A stretch of DNA of 64,000 nt from Chloroflexota bacterium (GTDB lineage Bacteria; Chloroflexota; Anaerolineae; Anaerolineales; Villigracilaceae), in assembly GCA_013388685.1 (NCBI GenBank), contig JACAET010000052.1, positions 155,701 through 219,700 of the forward strand. The letters run 5' to 3'. The notes under the pieces were generated by a model, which worked only from the letters and a program-made list of their open reading frames with translations, was not told the origin of the DNA and did no database searches. The first letter of the stretch is position 1. Each line of letters starts with the position of its first letter. The translations under genes were made by a program, and so were the position numbers. Of the stretch, positions 45,808 to 53,878 are shown one piece after another.

Positions 45808-46470
45808 TTATTGCACAGTCTTTTGCAAGGCGCGATTAATTCCAAAGCCCAGAAGACCGATGAGAAGAATTGTGAAAACGGCGATCCATCCGATCTGCAA
45901 TGAGGAAGCGGGCGCGGAAGCAGGCGAAGGGTCCAAAGGAAGAGGCGTGCCAGCCAAAGCCTGAGAGGCAGGGATGCCCGGCGCGCTGTCAATCGAAAGC
46001 GCAATCTTGCTCTCTCCCAATTTCACACCGGGAAGCGGAGCGGCAAACCCGGAGGCGTTGCGAACCGCAAGCGCGGCGCTTTCCAAATTGAGGGTGGTTT
46101 GGCACCCCCCGCGCGTTTCAAACCGCACCTCTGCCAATACACCGTTGACAATCTGCGGTACAGTGCTGGCGAAGGATGCGTCCACCAAACCGTCGGTTTG
46201 CGGCAATCCCAGACCGTTCATGCCTGCAATAGGGCTGGCGGCATTGAGCGGCTTGAGACAGTTCGGGTCGTAACGGATCTGGAACGTAAATCCCTGAATA
46301 GGCGTGACCGAAACGGCATTGACCCACACCCTGACCGTTTCCCCCGTCTTCAGCGAGGTCGCGTCCACCGTCAGCCAGATGACTTCGGAGGCTTGCGCCT
46401 GTACACGGGAGGGTGACAAAACGAAAATGAGCACAAAGAGAAGCGCAGCGATAGGTCTCATGGATGACAT
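45808..46470 (-). CDS. Membrane-anchored cohesin-domain protein
   Basis: A 220-residue surface protein. A signal peptide (cleaved near VQAQA) is followed by a cohesin-like domain (about 28-165; VWVNAVSVTPIQGFTFQIRYDP with TTLNLESAALAVRN). A Pro/Ala linker (about 165-190) leads to one membrane helix (about 193-213, IGWIAVFTILLIGLLGFGI) and a basic end. It lies between two genes for proteins with dockerins. By known cohesin-dockerin pairing it could anchor them to the cell. Confidence 0.85.
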   Translation of the reverse strand: MSSMRPIAALLFVLIFVLSPSRVQAQASEVIWLTVDATSLKTGETVRVWVNAVSVTPIQGFTFQIRYDPNCLKPLNAASPIAGMNGLGLPQTDGLVDASFASTVPQIVNGVLAEVRFETRGGCQTTLNLESAALAVRNASGFAAPLPGVKLGESKIALSIDSAPGIPASQALAGTPLPLDPSPASAPASSLQIGWIAVFTILLIGLLGFGINRALQKTVQ

Positions 46471-46521
46471 CCAAGCAGGGGAACGCGCGTATTTTTGCGC
46501 GTTCCCCTGCCAATTCTGATT

Positions 46522-47772
46522 TTAGGGCCAAACAACCGGACCCGTCAGACGATAATTTGAGGCAAGCAATTCGAGATCAAGCACGTTGATGACGCCGTCG
46601 TTGTTCAAGTCGGCGGAAGCGGGTTGGGATGCGTTATAGTTCATACCGATGGTCATGGCGTCGAATTGGTCAATCACATCGTTGCCGTCAATGTCTCCGG
46701 CAGGCAGGGTCACCGCGGCTTTAACAGAGGTCTCGTTGGCAACCAATGTAACAGGACCTTCGGCGGCAAGAAAACCCGACGCCTCGGCAGTCGCCGTATA
46801 GGTTCCAGCAGGAGCCGTAAGGCTGAAGGAACCGTCCGGGTTGGCGACGACGGTCTTTACCAAGATATTTGCCGCGTCATAAAGGCTGACCGTAACGGGT
46901 TTGCCCGCAAAGACCTGACCGGTGAGCGTGGCATTTTCCACGACCACCACCTCATCGGTCACTGTCAAGGTCACGGAGACGGCATCGAGCGTGGTGAGCG
47001 TATTATCACCCTTGGACACACGCGGAACGCAGGTGATGACGGTGGTCCCCGTCTGCAACCCCTTCACGTCGAACGTGAAGACAACCCCGGTGGTCGTGGC
47101 TTTACGACCGTTGCTCCCGGCAACTGCCGCGATGAAACCTCCGCCCGCGGGACCGTTCACGGCTGTCGCAGGATCCGCGCCGAACAGATCAGTGAAGGTG
47201 ATGGCATTCACCTCCACGCCGTTCATCTCGTAGGTGCAGCTAAATTCCGCGCTGGCGTATCCTTCTGCAGGCAGATTGTTCAGGCTGACGCTTACCGTCG
47301 AAGTCTCCCCCACTTTGATACTGACCGGATTGGCGCTGGCGGATGCGCTTGGAGTTTGTGGATCGGTCGGGTCTTCGATTTCCACCCGGCGGATGGTAAA
47401 GTGATAAAAACCGCTTCCTGTGACGGGTTGAACCTGCACAAAATAATTGCCCGCCGGCTGTGAACTTGTCAACGCTCCGTCGCCGCGGGCAATTTCTGTA
47501 CCGGTCGCATCCTTTAGAACAACCAGCGTGGTCAAACTTCCGCCATCGGGTGCTGCGGTCACGGTAAAGTCCTCCGCTGCCGTGAACACAACGGGCCATT
47601 CCTCGAAGCGATTTGCATCCACATAGCCGGTGTAAGTCGCATCCCAGTAGGTGAGATCGCGCACTACGACTACCGCCGATGATTGTGCCTGCGCGCCTTG
47701 GATTCCTCCCGCGAAACCCAACAACATCACAAGCGCTACAAGGATTTGCATATGTGATTTGAACTTCATCAT
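46522..47772 (-). CDS. Secreted protein with cohesin and dockerin domains
   Basis: A 416-residue secreted protein. The start at 47772 follows a good AAGGAG site and signal sequence. A PPC-like beta domain (about 40-130) is followed by a cohesin-like domain (about 140-255; SVSLNNLPAEGYASAEFSC), a carboxypeptidase-regulatory-like domain (about 290-355), and a dockerin with DIDGNDVIDQFD and DLNNDGVINVLD loops. It is homologous to the later part of the M23-type protein in the same operon, so one arose by duplication. Catalytic residues are absent; the role appears structural. Confidence 0.85.
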   Translation of the reverse strand: MMKFKSHMQILVALVMLLGFAGGIQGAQAQSSAVVVVRDLTYWDATYTGYVDANRFEEWPVVFTAAEDFTVTAAPDGGSLTTLVVLKDATGTEIARGDGALTSSQPAGNYFVQVQPVTGSGFYHFTIRRVEIEDPTDPQTPSASASANPVSIKVGETSTVSVSLNNLPAEGYASAEFSCTYEMNGVEVNAITFTDLFGADPATAVNGPAGGGFIAAVAGSNGRKATTTGVVFTFDVKGLQTGTTVITCVPRVSKGDNTLTTLDAVSVTLTVTDEVVVVENATLTGQVFAGKPVTVSLYDAANILVKTVVANPDGSFSLTAPAGTYTATAEASGFLAAEGPVTLVANETSVKAAVTLPAGDIDGNDVIDQFDAMTIGMNYNASQPASADLNNDGVINVLDLELLASNYRLTGPVVWP

Positions 47773-47927
47773 CGTATTCTCCTTAATGATCTGAGGTTGA
47801 CATGAAAGGCAACTATATTCTATGACCATAAAGGAGCAAATACCGTTACATTAGTGTTACTATGATGTTTCAAAACGGTTGCCAAACCCCAAAGTGCGCC
47901 CAATTTGGTACTTTTGTAGGATAAGAA

Positions 47928-47968
47928 ATAAAAAGGCAGAGGACTTTGGGTAGCCCTCTGCCCGCTTT
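47928..47968 (-). terminator. Terminator of leuS
   Basis: On the minus strand the stem GGCAGAGG / CCTCTGCC (47962-47955 with 47942-47935) has an 11-12-base loop and is followed by TTTTTATTT. It lies 30 bases after the leuS stop. Confidence 0.85.
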
Positions 47969-47994
47969 TCCATGCCACCTCGAAGGACGCGGAT

Positions 47995-50883
47995 TTATAT
48001 GACCACGCTCACCAGCCGCCCCTTTGCCACGATCACCTTCTTTGGTTCTTTGCCATCCAGGTATTTCTGGACGACTGCCGAAGCCAGCGCAGCGGATTTG
48101 ATTTCTTCCTCTGTCGCCTCCGCCGGGACCGTGATCCTATCCCTCACCTTGCCGTTGACCTGCACCGGCAGTTCGATCATCTCTTCCCTGGCGGCTTCTT
48201 CGTCCACGGGGGGCCATTGCTGCTGGTGAATCGAATAGGGCTTGCCCAGCTGGTTTGTCCACAGTTCTTCGGCGATGTGCGGCGCAACGGGCGCCAGCAT
48301 CTTCAGGTAGATTTCAGCCGCCTCGTCCCAGGCGGGGCTGCCGGCGGCGCCGGCTTCGCGCGCTTTGTACATCTCGTTCAGCAGTTCCATCAGCGAGGAG
48401 ATAATGGTGTTGAATTCGAAGTTCTCGAAGTCGTGCGTGACGCGCTTGAGGGTTTGGTGAACGCGTCGGCGTAACTGACGCCCATCGTAGGCAGAATCAG
48501 GTTTGGGCGGAGTCGGATCCGTGAACAGGGTCCAGACGCGGCGCATCCAGCGGGCGGTCCCTTCGATGCCCTGCGAGTCCCAGGGTGCGCCCATCTCCCA
48601 GCGCGCGAAGAACATCAGGTAGGCGCGCACGGTGTCGGCGCCGTATTTGTTCACCAGGATGTCGGGGGCGACGACATTGCCGCGGCTCTTGGACATTTTG
48701 CTGTGATCTTCTGCCAGCACCATGCCCTGGTTGCGCAGTTGAATCATCGGCTCGTTGCCTTCGGTGATGCCCATATCGCGCAGGGCTTTGTGGAAGAAGC
48801 GCGTGTAGAGCAGGTGCATGGTGGCATGTTCGATGCCGCCGGTATAGGTATCCACAGGCATCCAGTAGTTGTATTCGGCTTCGTCGAAGGGCGCTTTGTC
48901 GTGGTAGGGCGAGAGATACGCCAGGTGATACCACGAGGAGCACATGAAGGTATCCATGGTGTCGGTCTCACGCACGGCAGGCTCGCCGCAAACGGGACAG
49001 GTGGTGTTCTTCCAGGTCGGATGCAGTTTCAGCGGCGATTCGCCTGTCGGTCTCCACTCCACATCTTCGGGCAGGAGGACGGGCAGTTGATCTTCGGGGA
49101 CGGGGTTCCAGCCGTGTTTTTCGCAGTAGATCATCGGAATGGGCGCGCCCCAGTAACGCTGACGGCTGATCAGCCAGTCGCGATAGCGGTAGTTGACCGC
49201 TTCTTTGCCGATGCCTTTTTCCTCCAGCCAGTCAATCACCGCGCGGATGCCGGGGTTCTTGCGTCCCTTTTCGGTGTTGACATCTGTGCCGTTGAACGGT
49301 CCCGAATTGACCATGACGCCCGCGCCGGTATATGCTGCTTTTAGTTCGCCCCCCTCTTTCTCTCCCCCCAAATAATTTGGGGTGAGCGGGTGGGGGGGAT
49401 CAGGTCTAATGACTTCGACGATGGGCAGGTTATATTTTTGGGCAAAGGCAAAGTCGCGCTCGTCATGCGCGGGGACCGCCATAATCGCGCCCGTGCCGTA
49501 ACTCATCAGCACATAATCCGCAATCCAGATGGGGATGCGTTCGTTGTTGACGGGATTGATGGCGTAGCCGCCGGTGAACACGCCGGTCTTTTCTTTATCC
49601 GCCGACTCGCGCTCGATGTCTGACTGACGCGCGGCTTGGGCTTTGTAGGCTTCAACGGCTTCGCGCTGTTCGGGGGCGGTGATTTTGTCCACCAGCGGAT
49701 GTTCGGGAGCGAAGACCATGAAGGTGGCGCCCCAGAGCGTATCGGGGCGGGTGGTGAAGATTTCGATATCGTCGCCTTGTTCTGTTTTGAAGATGACCGA
49801 CGCGCCTTCGCTGCGCCCGATCCAGTTTGTTTGCAGCACCTTTACGCGCTCGGGCCAGTCCAATTCGTCGAAGTTGAGCAGTTCGTCGGCATACTTCGTG
49901 GTCTTAAAGAACCACTGTTCCAAATCCTTTTTGATGACGGGCGTGCCGCACCGTTCGCAGACGCGGTTCTCACCCCAGACCTGCTCACGCGCCAGCGTGG
50001 TGTTGCAGCGCGGGCAGAAGTCCACCGGCGACATTTTGCGATATGCCAACCCGTGTTTGAAGAGTTGAATGAAGAACCATTCGGTCCAGCGGTAATAGCG
50101 CGGGTCGCAGGAAACCGCCTCGCGTTCCCAATCGAACATGGCGCCCATCGAACGCAGTTGTTTTCGCATGCGCTCGATGTTTTCCATGGTACGCTTCATG
50201 GGGTGAATGCCGTCTCTGATGGCGGCATTTTCGGCAGGCAGACCGAACGCATCGAAGCCCATCGGGAACAGGACGTTATAGCCCTGCATCCGTTTGAAGC
50301 GGGCGCGCGCGTCGGAGGGAGTCATGGCATACCAGTGACCGATGTGCAGGTCGCCGCTGGGATAGGGCAGCATGGTCAACGCGTAGTGCTTGGGCTTGCC
50401 TTCGTCAATGACGGCGCGGTACAACTTGTCCGCTTCCCATTTTGCCTGCCATTTTTTCTCGAAGACCTGCGGAGTGAAGGATTTATCTTTCGGCGGTTTT
50501 TCGGTCTTCACCGCAGGTTGAATCGCCTTGGGCGTTTCCTCGACAGGGACGATGGCTTTCGGCTTTTCGGTGAGGGGCGCGAGGGCGGAAACCGGCGCGG
50601 GGATGATCGCCTTTGCGGCGGCTTTTCCGGTCGTTCTTGCCTTGGGGGCGGTCTTTTTGGCAGACGCGGCTTTGACCGTTACGCTTTGTTTGATAGTCTT
50701 ACCTTTGGACGCGGTCTTTGCCGTGGGTTTCCTGGCGGCGAGTTTTTTCGCCACAGATTTCTTCACGGCAGGCTTGGTCGCCTTTTTTACAGTGGGCTTT
50801 TGGGAGGCGATCTTCTTTACCTTGTCTGCGGTTGCTTGGGCGGGTTTCTTTTTTACTTCTTTTTTCTTTTTTGTGACAGCCAT
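47995..50883 (-). CDS. leuS: Leucine-tRNA ligase with Lys/Ala-rich N-terminal extension
   Basis: A 962-residue leucyl-tRNA synthetase, against about 800-830 for most. The class I motif PYPSGDLHIGHW and KMSKS (DHSKMSKSRGNVV) are present; zinc-type Cys pairs are at CPRC/CERC and CPVC. The first 135 residues are Lys/Ala/Pro-rich, histone H1-like (TKKKKEVKKKPAQ), a likely disordered nucleic-acid-binding tail. A palindromic repeat (49346-49404) is translated within the CP1 region as DPPHPLTPNYLGGEKEGGE. A T-box at 50957-51290 controls it by uncharged tRNA-Leu. Confidence 0.97.
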   Translation of the reverse strand: MAVTKKKKEVKKKPAQATADKVKKIASQKPTVKKATKPAVKKSVAKKLAARKPTAKTASKGKTIKQSVTVKAASAKKTAPKARTTGKAAAKAIIPAPVSALAPLTEKPKAIVPVEETPKAIQPAVKTEKPPKDKSFTPQVFEKKWQAKWEADKLYRAVIDEGKPKHYALTMLPYPSGDLHIGHWYAMTPSDARARFKRMQGYNVLFPMGFDAFGLPAENAAIRDGIHPMKRTMENIERMRKQLRSMGAMFDWEREAVSCDPRYYRWTEWFFIQLFKHGLAYRKMSPVDFCPRCNTTLAREQVWGENRVCERCGTPVIKKDLEQWFFKTTKYADELLNFDELDWPERVKVLQTNWIGRSEGASVIFKTEQGDDIEIFTTRPDTLWGATFMVFAPEHPLVDKITAPEQREAVEAYKAQAARQSDIERESADKEKTGVFTGGYAINPVNNERIPIWIADYVLMSYGTGAIMAVPAHDERDFAFAQKYNLPIVEVIRPDPPHPLTPNYLGGEKEGGELKAAYTGAGVMVNSGPFNGTDVNTEKGRKNPGIRAVIDWLEEKGIGKEAVNYRYRDWLISRQRYWGAPIPMIYCEKHGWNPVPEDQLPVLLPEDVEWRPTGESPLKLHPTWKNTTCPVCGEPAVRETDTMDTFMCSSWYHLAYLSPYHDKAPFDEAEYNYWMPVDTYTGGIEHATMHLLYTRFFHKALRDMGITEGNEPMIQLRNQGMVLAEDHSKMSKSRGNVVAPDILVNKYGADTVRAYLMFFARWEMGAPWDSQGIEGTARWMRRVWTLFTDPTPPKPDSAYDGRQLRRRVHQTLKRVTHDFENFEFNTIISSLMELLNEMYKAREAGAAGSPAWDEAAEIYLKMLAPVAPHIAEELWTNQLGKPYSIHQQQWPPVDEEAAREEMIELPVQVNGKVRDRITVPAEATEEEIKSAALASAVVQKYLDGKEPKKVIVAKGRLVSVVI
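49346..49404. repeat. Palindromic repeat inserted in frame in leuS
   Basis: The inner palindrome CCCCAAATAATTTGGGG (49364-49381) is flanked by C-rich and G-rich arms. On the minus strand GGGAGAGAAAGAGGGGGG is shared with the repeat inside the ABC ATPase gene (63308-63332). Confidence 0.75.
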
Positions 50884-50956
50884 TCTTACCTCGTTTCAGG
50901 TTTCAAGTATTACGTTCCAAGTTTCAAGTATCAACCATCCATCGTCCACCGTCCAA

Positions 50957-50993
50957 ATAAAAAATCCTTCATCCACATTAGGGACGAAGGATT
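50957..50993 (-). terminator. T-box terminator hairpin
   Basis: On the minus strand AATCCTTCGTCC pairs with GGATGAAGGATT (one G-T) around a 7-base loop, then TTTTTATTT. It competes with the T-box antiterminator. Confidence 0.88.
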
Positions 50994-51290
50994 GCCTCCG
51001 CGGTACCACCCGGCTTCGTCTTTTAGTCTCATAGTCTCATGGTCTTATAGGCTTATGGCTGGCAACCTAACGGTTATCCGCCTATCAGACTGCCCGACTA
51101 TTTGACTAACCGACGCACTTTGGTCGCTGTAACGGGCATGCCCGGCGCTGACTACTTCCGTTCACCAGCGCAGTCTCCCCGAAGGGATAACAGGCGAGTT
51201 CGATCTTATGCGGCATTCCCATTCGATGCCATTGAAGGGCTTCCACCTCGCTCTCCCTTCTCGCTGACGGGATGACCTACTACTCCTGTT
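50957..51290 (-). promoter_or_regulatory. T-box riboswitch of leuS
   Basis: The minus strand contains GGGTGGTACCGCGG (51011-50998), the T-box core that binds the uncharged tRNA acceptor end, followed by the terminator hairpin. Upstream, AGGAGTAGTAGG..., GGGAGAGCGAGGTGG and AAGATCGAACTCGCC resemble stem I; the CTC at 51198-51196 after GAA is a candidate leucine specifier. Between stem I and the core lies a hairpin of degenerate AGTCTCAT-type repeats (about 51022-51108). Confidence 0.9.
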
Positions 51291-51304
51291 GTAACTTTTG
51301 CAGC

Positions 51305-51320
51305 GGCGTTAGAGAACGCC
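51305..51320. repeat. 16-bp palindrome GGCGTTAGAGAACGCC
   Basis: A third copy of the AGAG-loop palindrome, between tRNA-Ala(GGC) and the T-box. Confidence 0.6.
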
Positions 51321-51335
51321 TACTACTACATTGTG

Positions 51336-51408
51336 TGGACCCAGGGGGATTCGAACCCCCGACCTTCTCAATGCCATTGAGACGCGCTCCCAACTGCGCT
51401 ATGGGCCC
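51336..51408 (-). tRNA. tRNA-Ala (anticodon GGC)
   Basis: A 73-base cloverleaf on the minus strand. The acceptor GGGCCCA pairs with TGGGTCC and has the G3-U70 pair diagnostic of tRNA-Ala. The D arm is GCGC/GCGC, the anticodon arm TCTCA-ATGGCAT-TGAGA (anticodon GGC), and the T arm has GGGGGTTCGAATCCCCC. CCA is not encoded. Confidence 0.97.
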
Positions 51409-51420
51409 GGGTTTTCCAGT

Positions 51421-51500
51421 AATCAGTTATCAGTAGCCAGTGGTCAGTAGTTGGTGCTGCTCAGCAACTGATTGCTGATGACTGCACACTGATCACCGAA
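51421..51500. repeat. Short-period inverted repeat between the two tRNA-Ala genes
   Basis: ATCAGTTATCAGTAGCC-type words (51422-51447) face an inverted copy ACTGATTGCTGATGACTGC (51467-51485). It has the same plan as other intergenic elements here. Confidence 0.55.
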
Positions 51501-51504
51501 TCAG

Positions 51505-51577
51505 TGGACCTGAGGGGATTCGAACCCCTGACCTCCTCAGTGCGATTGAGGCGCGCTCCCAACTGCGCTACAGGCCC
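51505..51577 (-). tRNA. tRNA-Ala (anticodon CGC)
   Basis: A 73-base cloverleaf on the minus strand. The acceptor GGGCCTG pairs with CAGGTCC and has G3-U70. The anticodon arm is CCTCA-ATCGCAC-TGAGG (anticodon CGC). The T arm has AGGGGTTCGAATCCCCT. It forms a pair with tRNA-Ala(GGC). Confidence 0.97.
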
Positions 51578-51673
51578 GTCGGTAAAGCGAAGCGAATTCT
51601 ACTTGAGGGGTTGGGGGATGTCAAGCAGGCTTTGGATGTAAAATGGGAACATTCTTCTTCCAAGGATGGACAC

Positions 51674-52381
51674 ATGCCCGACTCCACACCCAAACCCATC
51701 TACCGCATCAGAGACCTGCACGAAGCGGATCGTCCGCGCGAGAGACTTGCTTCGCTGGGACCCCAAGCTTTGACCAACGCCGAATTAATTGCCATCCTGC
51801 TTCGCGTCGGGGTGAGAGGCGAAAATGCAGTCGCGCTGGGTCAGCGACTGCTGAATACCTTCGGCGGGCTGATCGGCATCCACCGCGCCCCCTTTGCAGA
51901 CCTCAAAAAACAGCACGGACTAGGCGACGCCAAAGCCGCCCAGATCAAAGCCGCCATCGAACTCGGCAGGCGGCTGACTCTCGAATCCCCCGAAGAGCGC
52001 CCCGCCGTCAACTCCCCTGCGGATGCCGCCGCGTTGGTCTCGTACGAGATGTCTGCGCTGGAGCAGGAGCATTTGCGGGTGATGCTGCTCGATAGAAGAA
52101 ACCGGGTTTTGGAGACTGTCGAAGTGTACAAAGGCTCGGTCAATTCCTCACAGGTGCGGGTTGGCGAGGTGTTCAAAGAGGCGATACGCAAAAATGCCTC
52201 GGCTGTGATCGTCATTCACAATCACCCTTCGGGCGATCCCACCCCCAGCCCCGACGATGTCGCCGTGACGCGCGCCATCGTGCAGGCAGGCAAACTGCTG
52301 GACGTGGAGGTCCTCGACCACCTGGTCATCGGTCAGGGGAAGTGGGTGTCGTTGAAGGAACGAGGCTTGGGGTTTGCATAA
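51674..52381 (+). CDS. radC: RadC-family JAB/MPN domain protein
   Basis: A 235-residue protein. The N-terminal helix-hairpin-helix part has [25 protein letters not shown]. The C-terminal metalloprotease-like JAB fold carries [16 protein letters not shown], whose His-x-His and Asp bind zinc. Long called a DNA-repair protein, RadC's true activity is unsettled. The start at 51674 has an AAGGA site; the upstream extension to 51611 is unlikely. It is divergent from the tRNA genes. Confidence 0.92.
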   Translation: MPDSTPKPIYRIRDLHEADRPRERLASLGPQALTNAELIAILLRVGVRGENAVALGQRLLNTFGGLIGIHRAPFADLKKQHGLGDAKAAQIKAAIELGRRLTLESPEERPAVNSPADAAALVSYEMSALEQEHLRVMLLDRRNRVLETVEVYKGSVNSSQVRVGEVFKEAIRKNASAVIVIHNHPSGDPTPSPDDVAVTRAIVQAGKLLDVEVLDHLVIGQGKWVSLKERGLGFA

Positions 52382-52391
52382 CGCGCGAATG

Positions 52392-52688
52392 CTACAGGCT
52401 CCTCCTCACCCCAAACTCCCGAAACTCCCCCGTTGGGTTCTCCCACTCCACATTTGACTCATCCACCCGCGAAGCGCGTGGACCTTCCCTCATCATCTCG
52501 ATGAAACGCTCCACCGGGGCGCGCTCCCCCTCTGCGACTGCTTCAACTGTATCCCTGCCCACATTCCGCACCCAGCCCATGACGCCGATTTGCCGCGCAT
52601 AATATTCCACGTGAGCGCGAAAACCAACCCCCTGCACGCGTCCCTTGACCCATACATGGGCGCGAACCCGTTCAGATTTATCGTCCAT
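52392..52688 (-). CDS. acyP: Acylphosphatase
   Basis: A 98-residue cytoplasmic enzyme that hydrolyses acyl phosphates. GRVQGVGFRAHVEYYARQIG carries the catalytic Arg (GFRAH), and the catalytic Asn is in WVRNVGRDTVEAVAEG. Length is the usual 90-100. The start overlaps the stop of the upstream peptidase gene by 11 bases. Confidence 0.94.
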   Translation of the reverse strand: MDDKSERVRAHVWVKGRVQGVGFRAHVEYYARQIGVMGWVRNVGRDTVEAVAEGERAPVERFIEMMREGPRASRVDESNVEWENPTGEFREFGVRRSL

Positions 52689-53877
52689 CAGAATTTCCCT
52701 TTCCTCGCAAAACGCCGAGAGTGCCCATCAACGGGAAAAGTATAACCAGACACAGCAATACCAGATATGGCGCAAGCGCCTCCAACGTGGAGGTCAAACT
52801 GCCTTGCCCCAGCACGTTCACCCGCCAGTCGCGCTCCAGTTTGACGAGTGTGACGCCAAACGCGCGTTCGGGTCCGCGTTCGCAATCCACACCGCTGGCA
52901 TAGGTGCGGGCAAGAGTCATTAAGCCATCCGCGCCATACACGCCGCGCAGGTAGTTGGTAAAGGATCGGGATTGGGCATAAGCGAGAAACGCCGAATCCG
53001 CCTGAGAGGAGAATGAAGCGCACAAGTCCCGCATGGACATGAGCGCATCGCGTGCGGCGGCATCTGCCAGAACCCTGTCATAATCGGGATTCGGGTAAAC
53101 CTCCGCCAATGCCGCCATACCCTCCCTCAGCCAGGCGGGGATGTTTCGATAGCCCGCGCCGATATGACGCGCTGTAAGGATGTGCATGAGTTCATGCGGG
53201 ATGCGTTGTTCCATGAGGAGGCTCTGATGGGCGCCCGCCTCAACCGCGACTGTGAGCACGCCCGCCGCCGAATCGGCATGACCCACCGCCCAAACCTCTG
53301 CGCCGGGGAGCGCGCCGTGCAGATCGCTTTCGCTCGCGTAGAGGAAGATATCAATGGGTTGTGAAAGGTCGGGGTCAAAAAAGACGCGGACATTCTGAAG
53401 CCCCGCCTGCGCGGCGTTCAACGCGGCGAGACCGAATGAGTCATCGGCGTTGTACCAGTGGATTCGGAGCGGATCCGCCCCGAGGCTCCGCCAGGCAAAG
53501 CGATTGTCGTCGTAGCGAACGGAGCCTGCCGCGCTCTGGACAACGCCGCCATCGGCGAGAGTCAGTTCGTACCGCCACAACAGAGTGGTAAACGGACGCA
53601 GGGCGTTCTGCCGCGCCTCGAAGCGGAATTCGGAGACGCCGTTCGCATCGAAGGTCACAGGCTGGGAATAGGTGACTCCCCGGGCAGAATCATAGATGAA
53701 GAGGGATGCCCTCTGAAGCGGAATCGGCGCTTTGAGCCTTGCCGTGAAGGTAACGCTTTCCCCAAATTGGACAGAGGCGGCAAGTTCCATGTCAACGGTT
53801 GTTTGGGCGCGCACGGGTTCCCCGCCCAGAAGCACCATGGCAAGCAGAAAGATCAAAACAAAACCGACTACGCGCAT
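52678..53877 (-). CDS. Membrane-anchored gluzincin-type metallopeptidase (peptidase MA-like)
   Basis: A 399-residue protein. A signal peptide (to about 24, VRAQT) precedes a beta domain (30-130). The metallopeptidase domain (about 145-330) has zinc motif HELMH followed 18-20 residues later by the third-ligand-type Glu in WLREGMAALAE, as in gluzincins. One membrane helix spans about 365-388. The active site thus lies outside the membrane. Substrate unknown. It is 1 base downstream of the AEC gene and overlaps acyP. Confidence 0.85.
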   Translation of the reverse strand: MRVVGFVLIFLLAMVLLGGEPVRAQTTVDMELAASVQFGESVTFTARLKAPIPLQRASLFIYDSARGVTYSQPVTFDANGVSEFRFEARQNALRPFTTLLWRYELTLADGGVVQSAAGSVRYDDNRFAWRSLGADPLRIHWYNADDSFGLAALNAAQAGLQNVRVFFDPDLSQPIDIFLYASESDLHGALPGAEVWAVGHADSAAGVLTVAVEAGAHQSLLMEQRIPHELMHILTARHIGAGYRNIPAWLREGMAALAEVYPNPDYDRVLADAAARDALMSMRDLCASFSSQADSAFLAYAQSRSFTNYLRGVYGADGLMTLARTYASGVDCERGPERAFGVTLVKLERDWRVNVLGQGSLTSTLEALAPYLVLLCLVILFPLMGTLGVLRGKGNSDGR

Positions 53878-53878
53878 C

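Noticed and set aside
46522..47772. A cellulosome proper
   Set aside because: No glycoside hydrolase or cellulose-binding module is present; only the cohesin/dockerin parts can be supported.
51022..51108. A third tRNA gene near the T-box
   Set aside because: The hairpin lacks D and T arms and consists of degenerate repeats.
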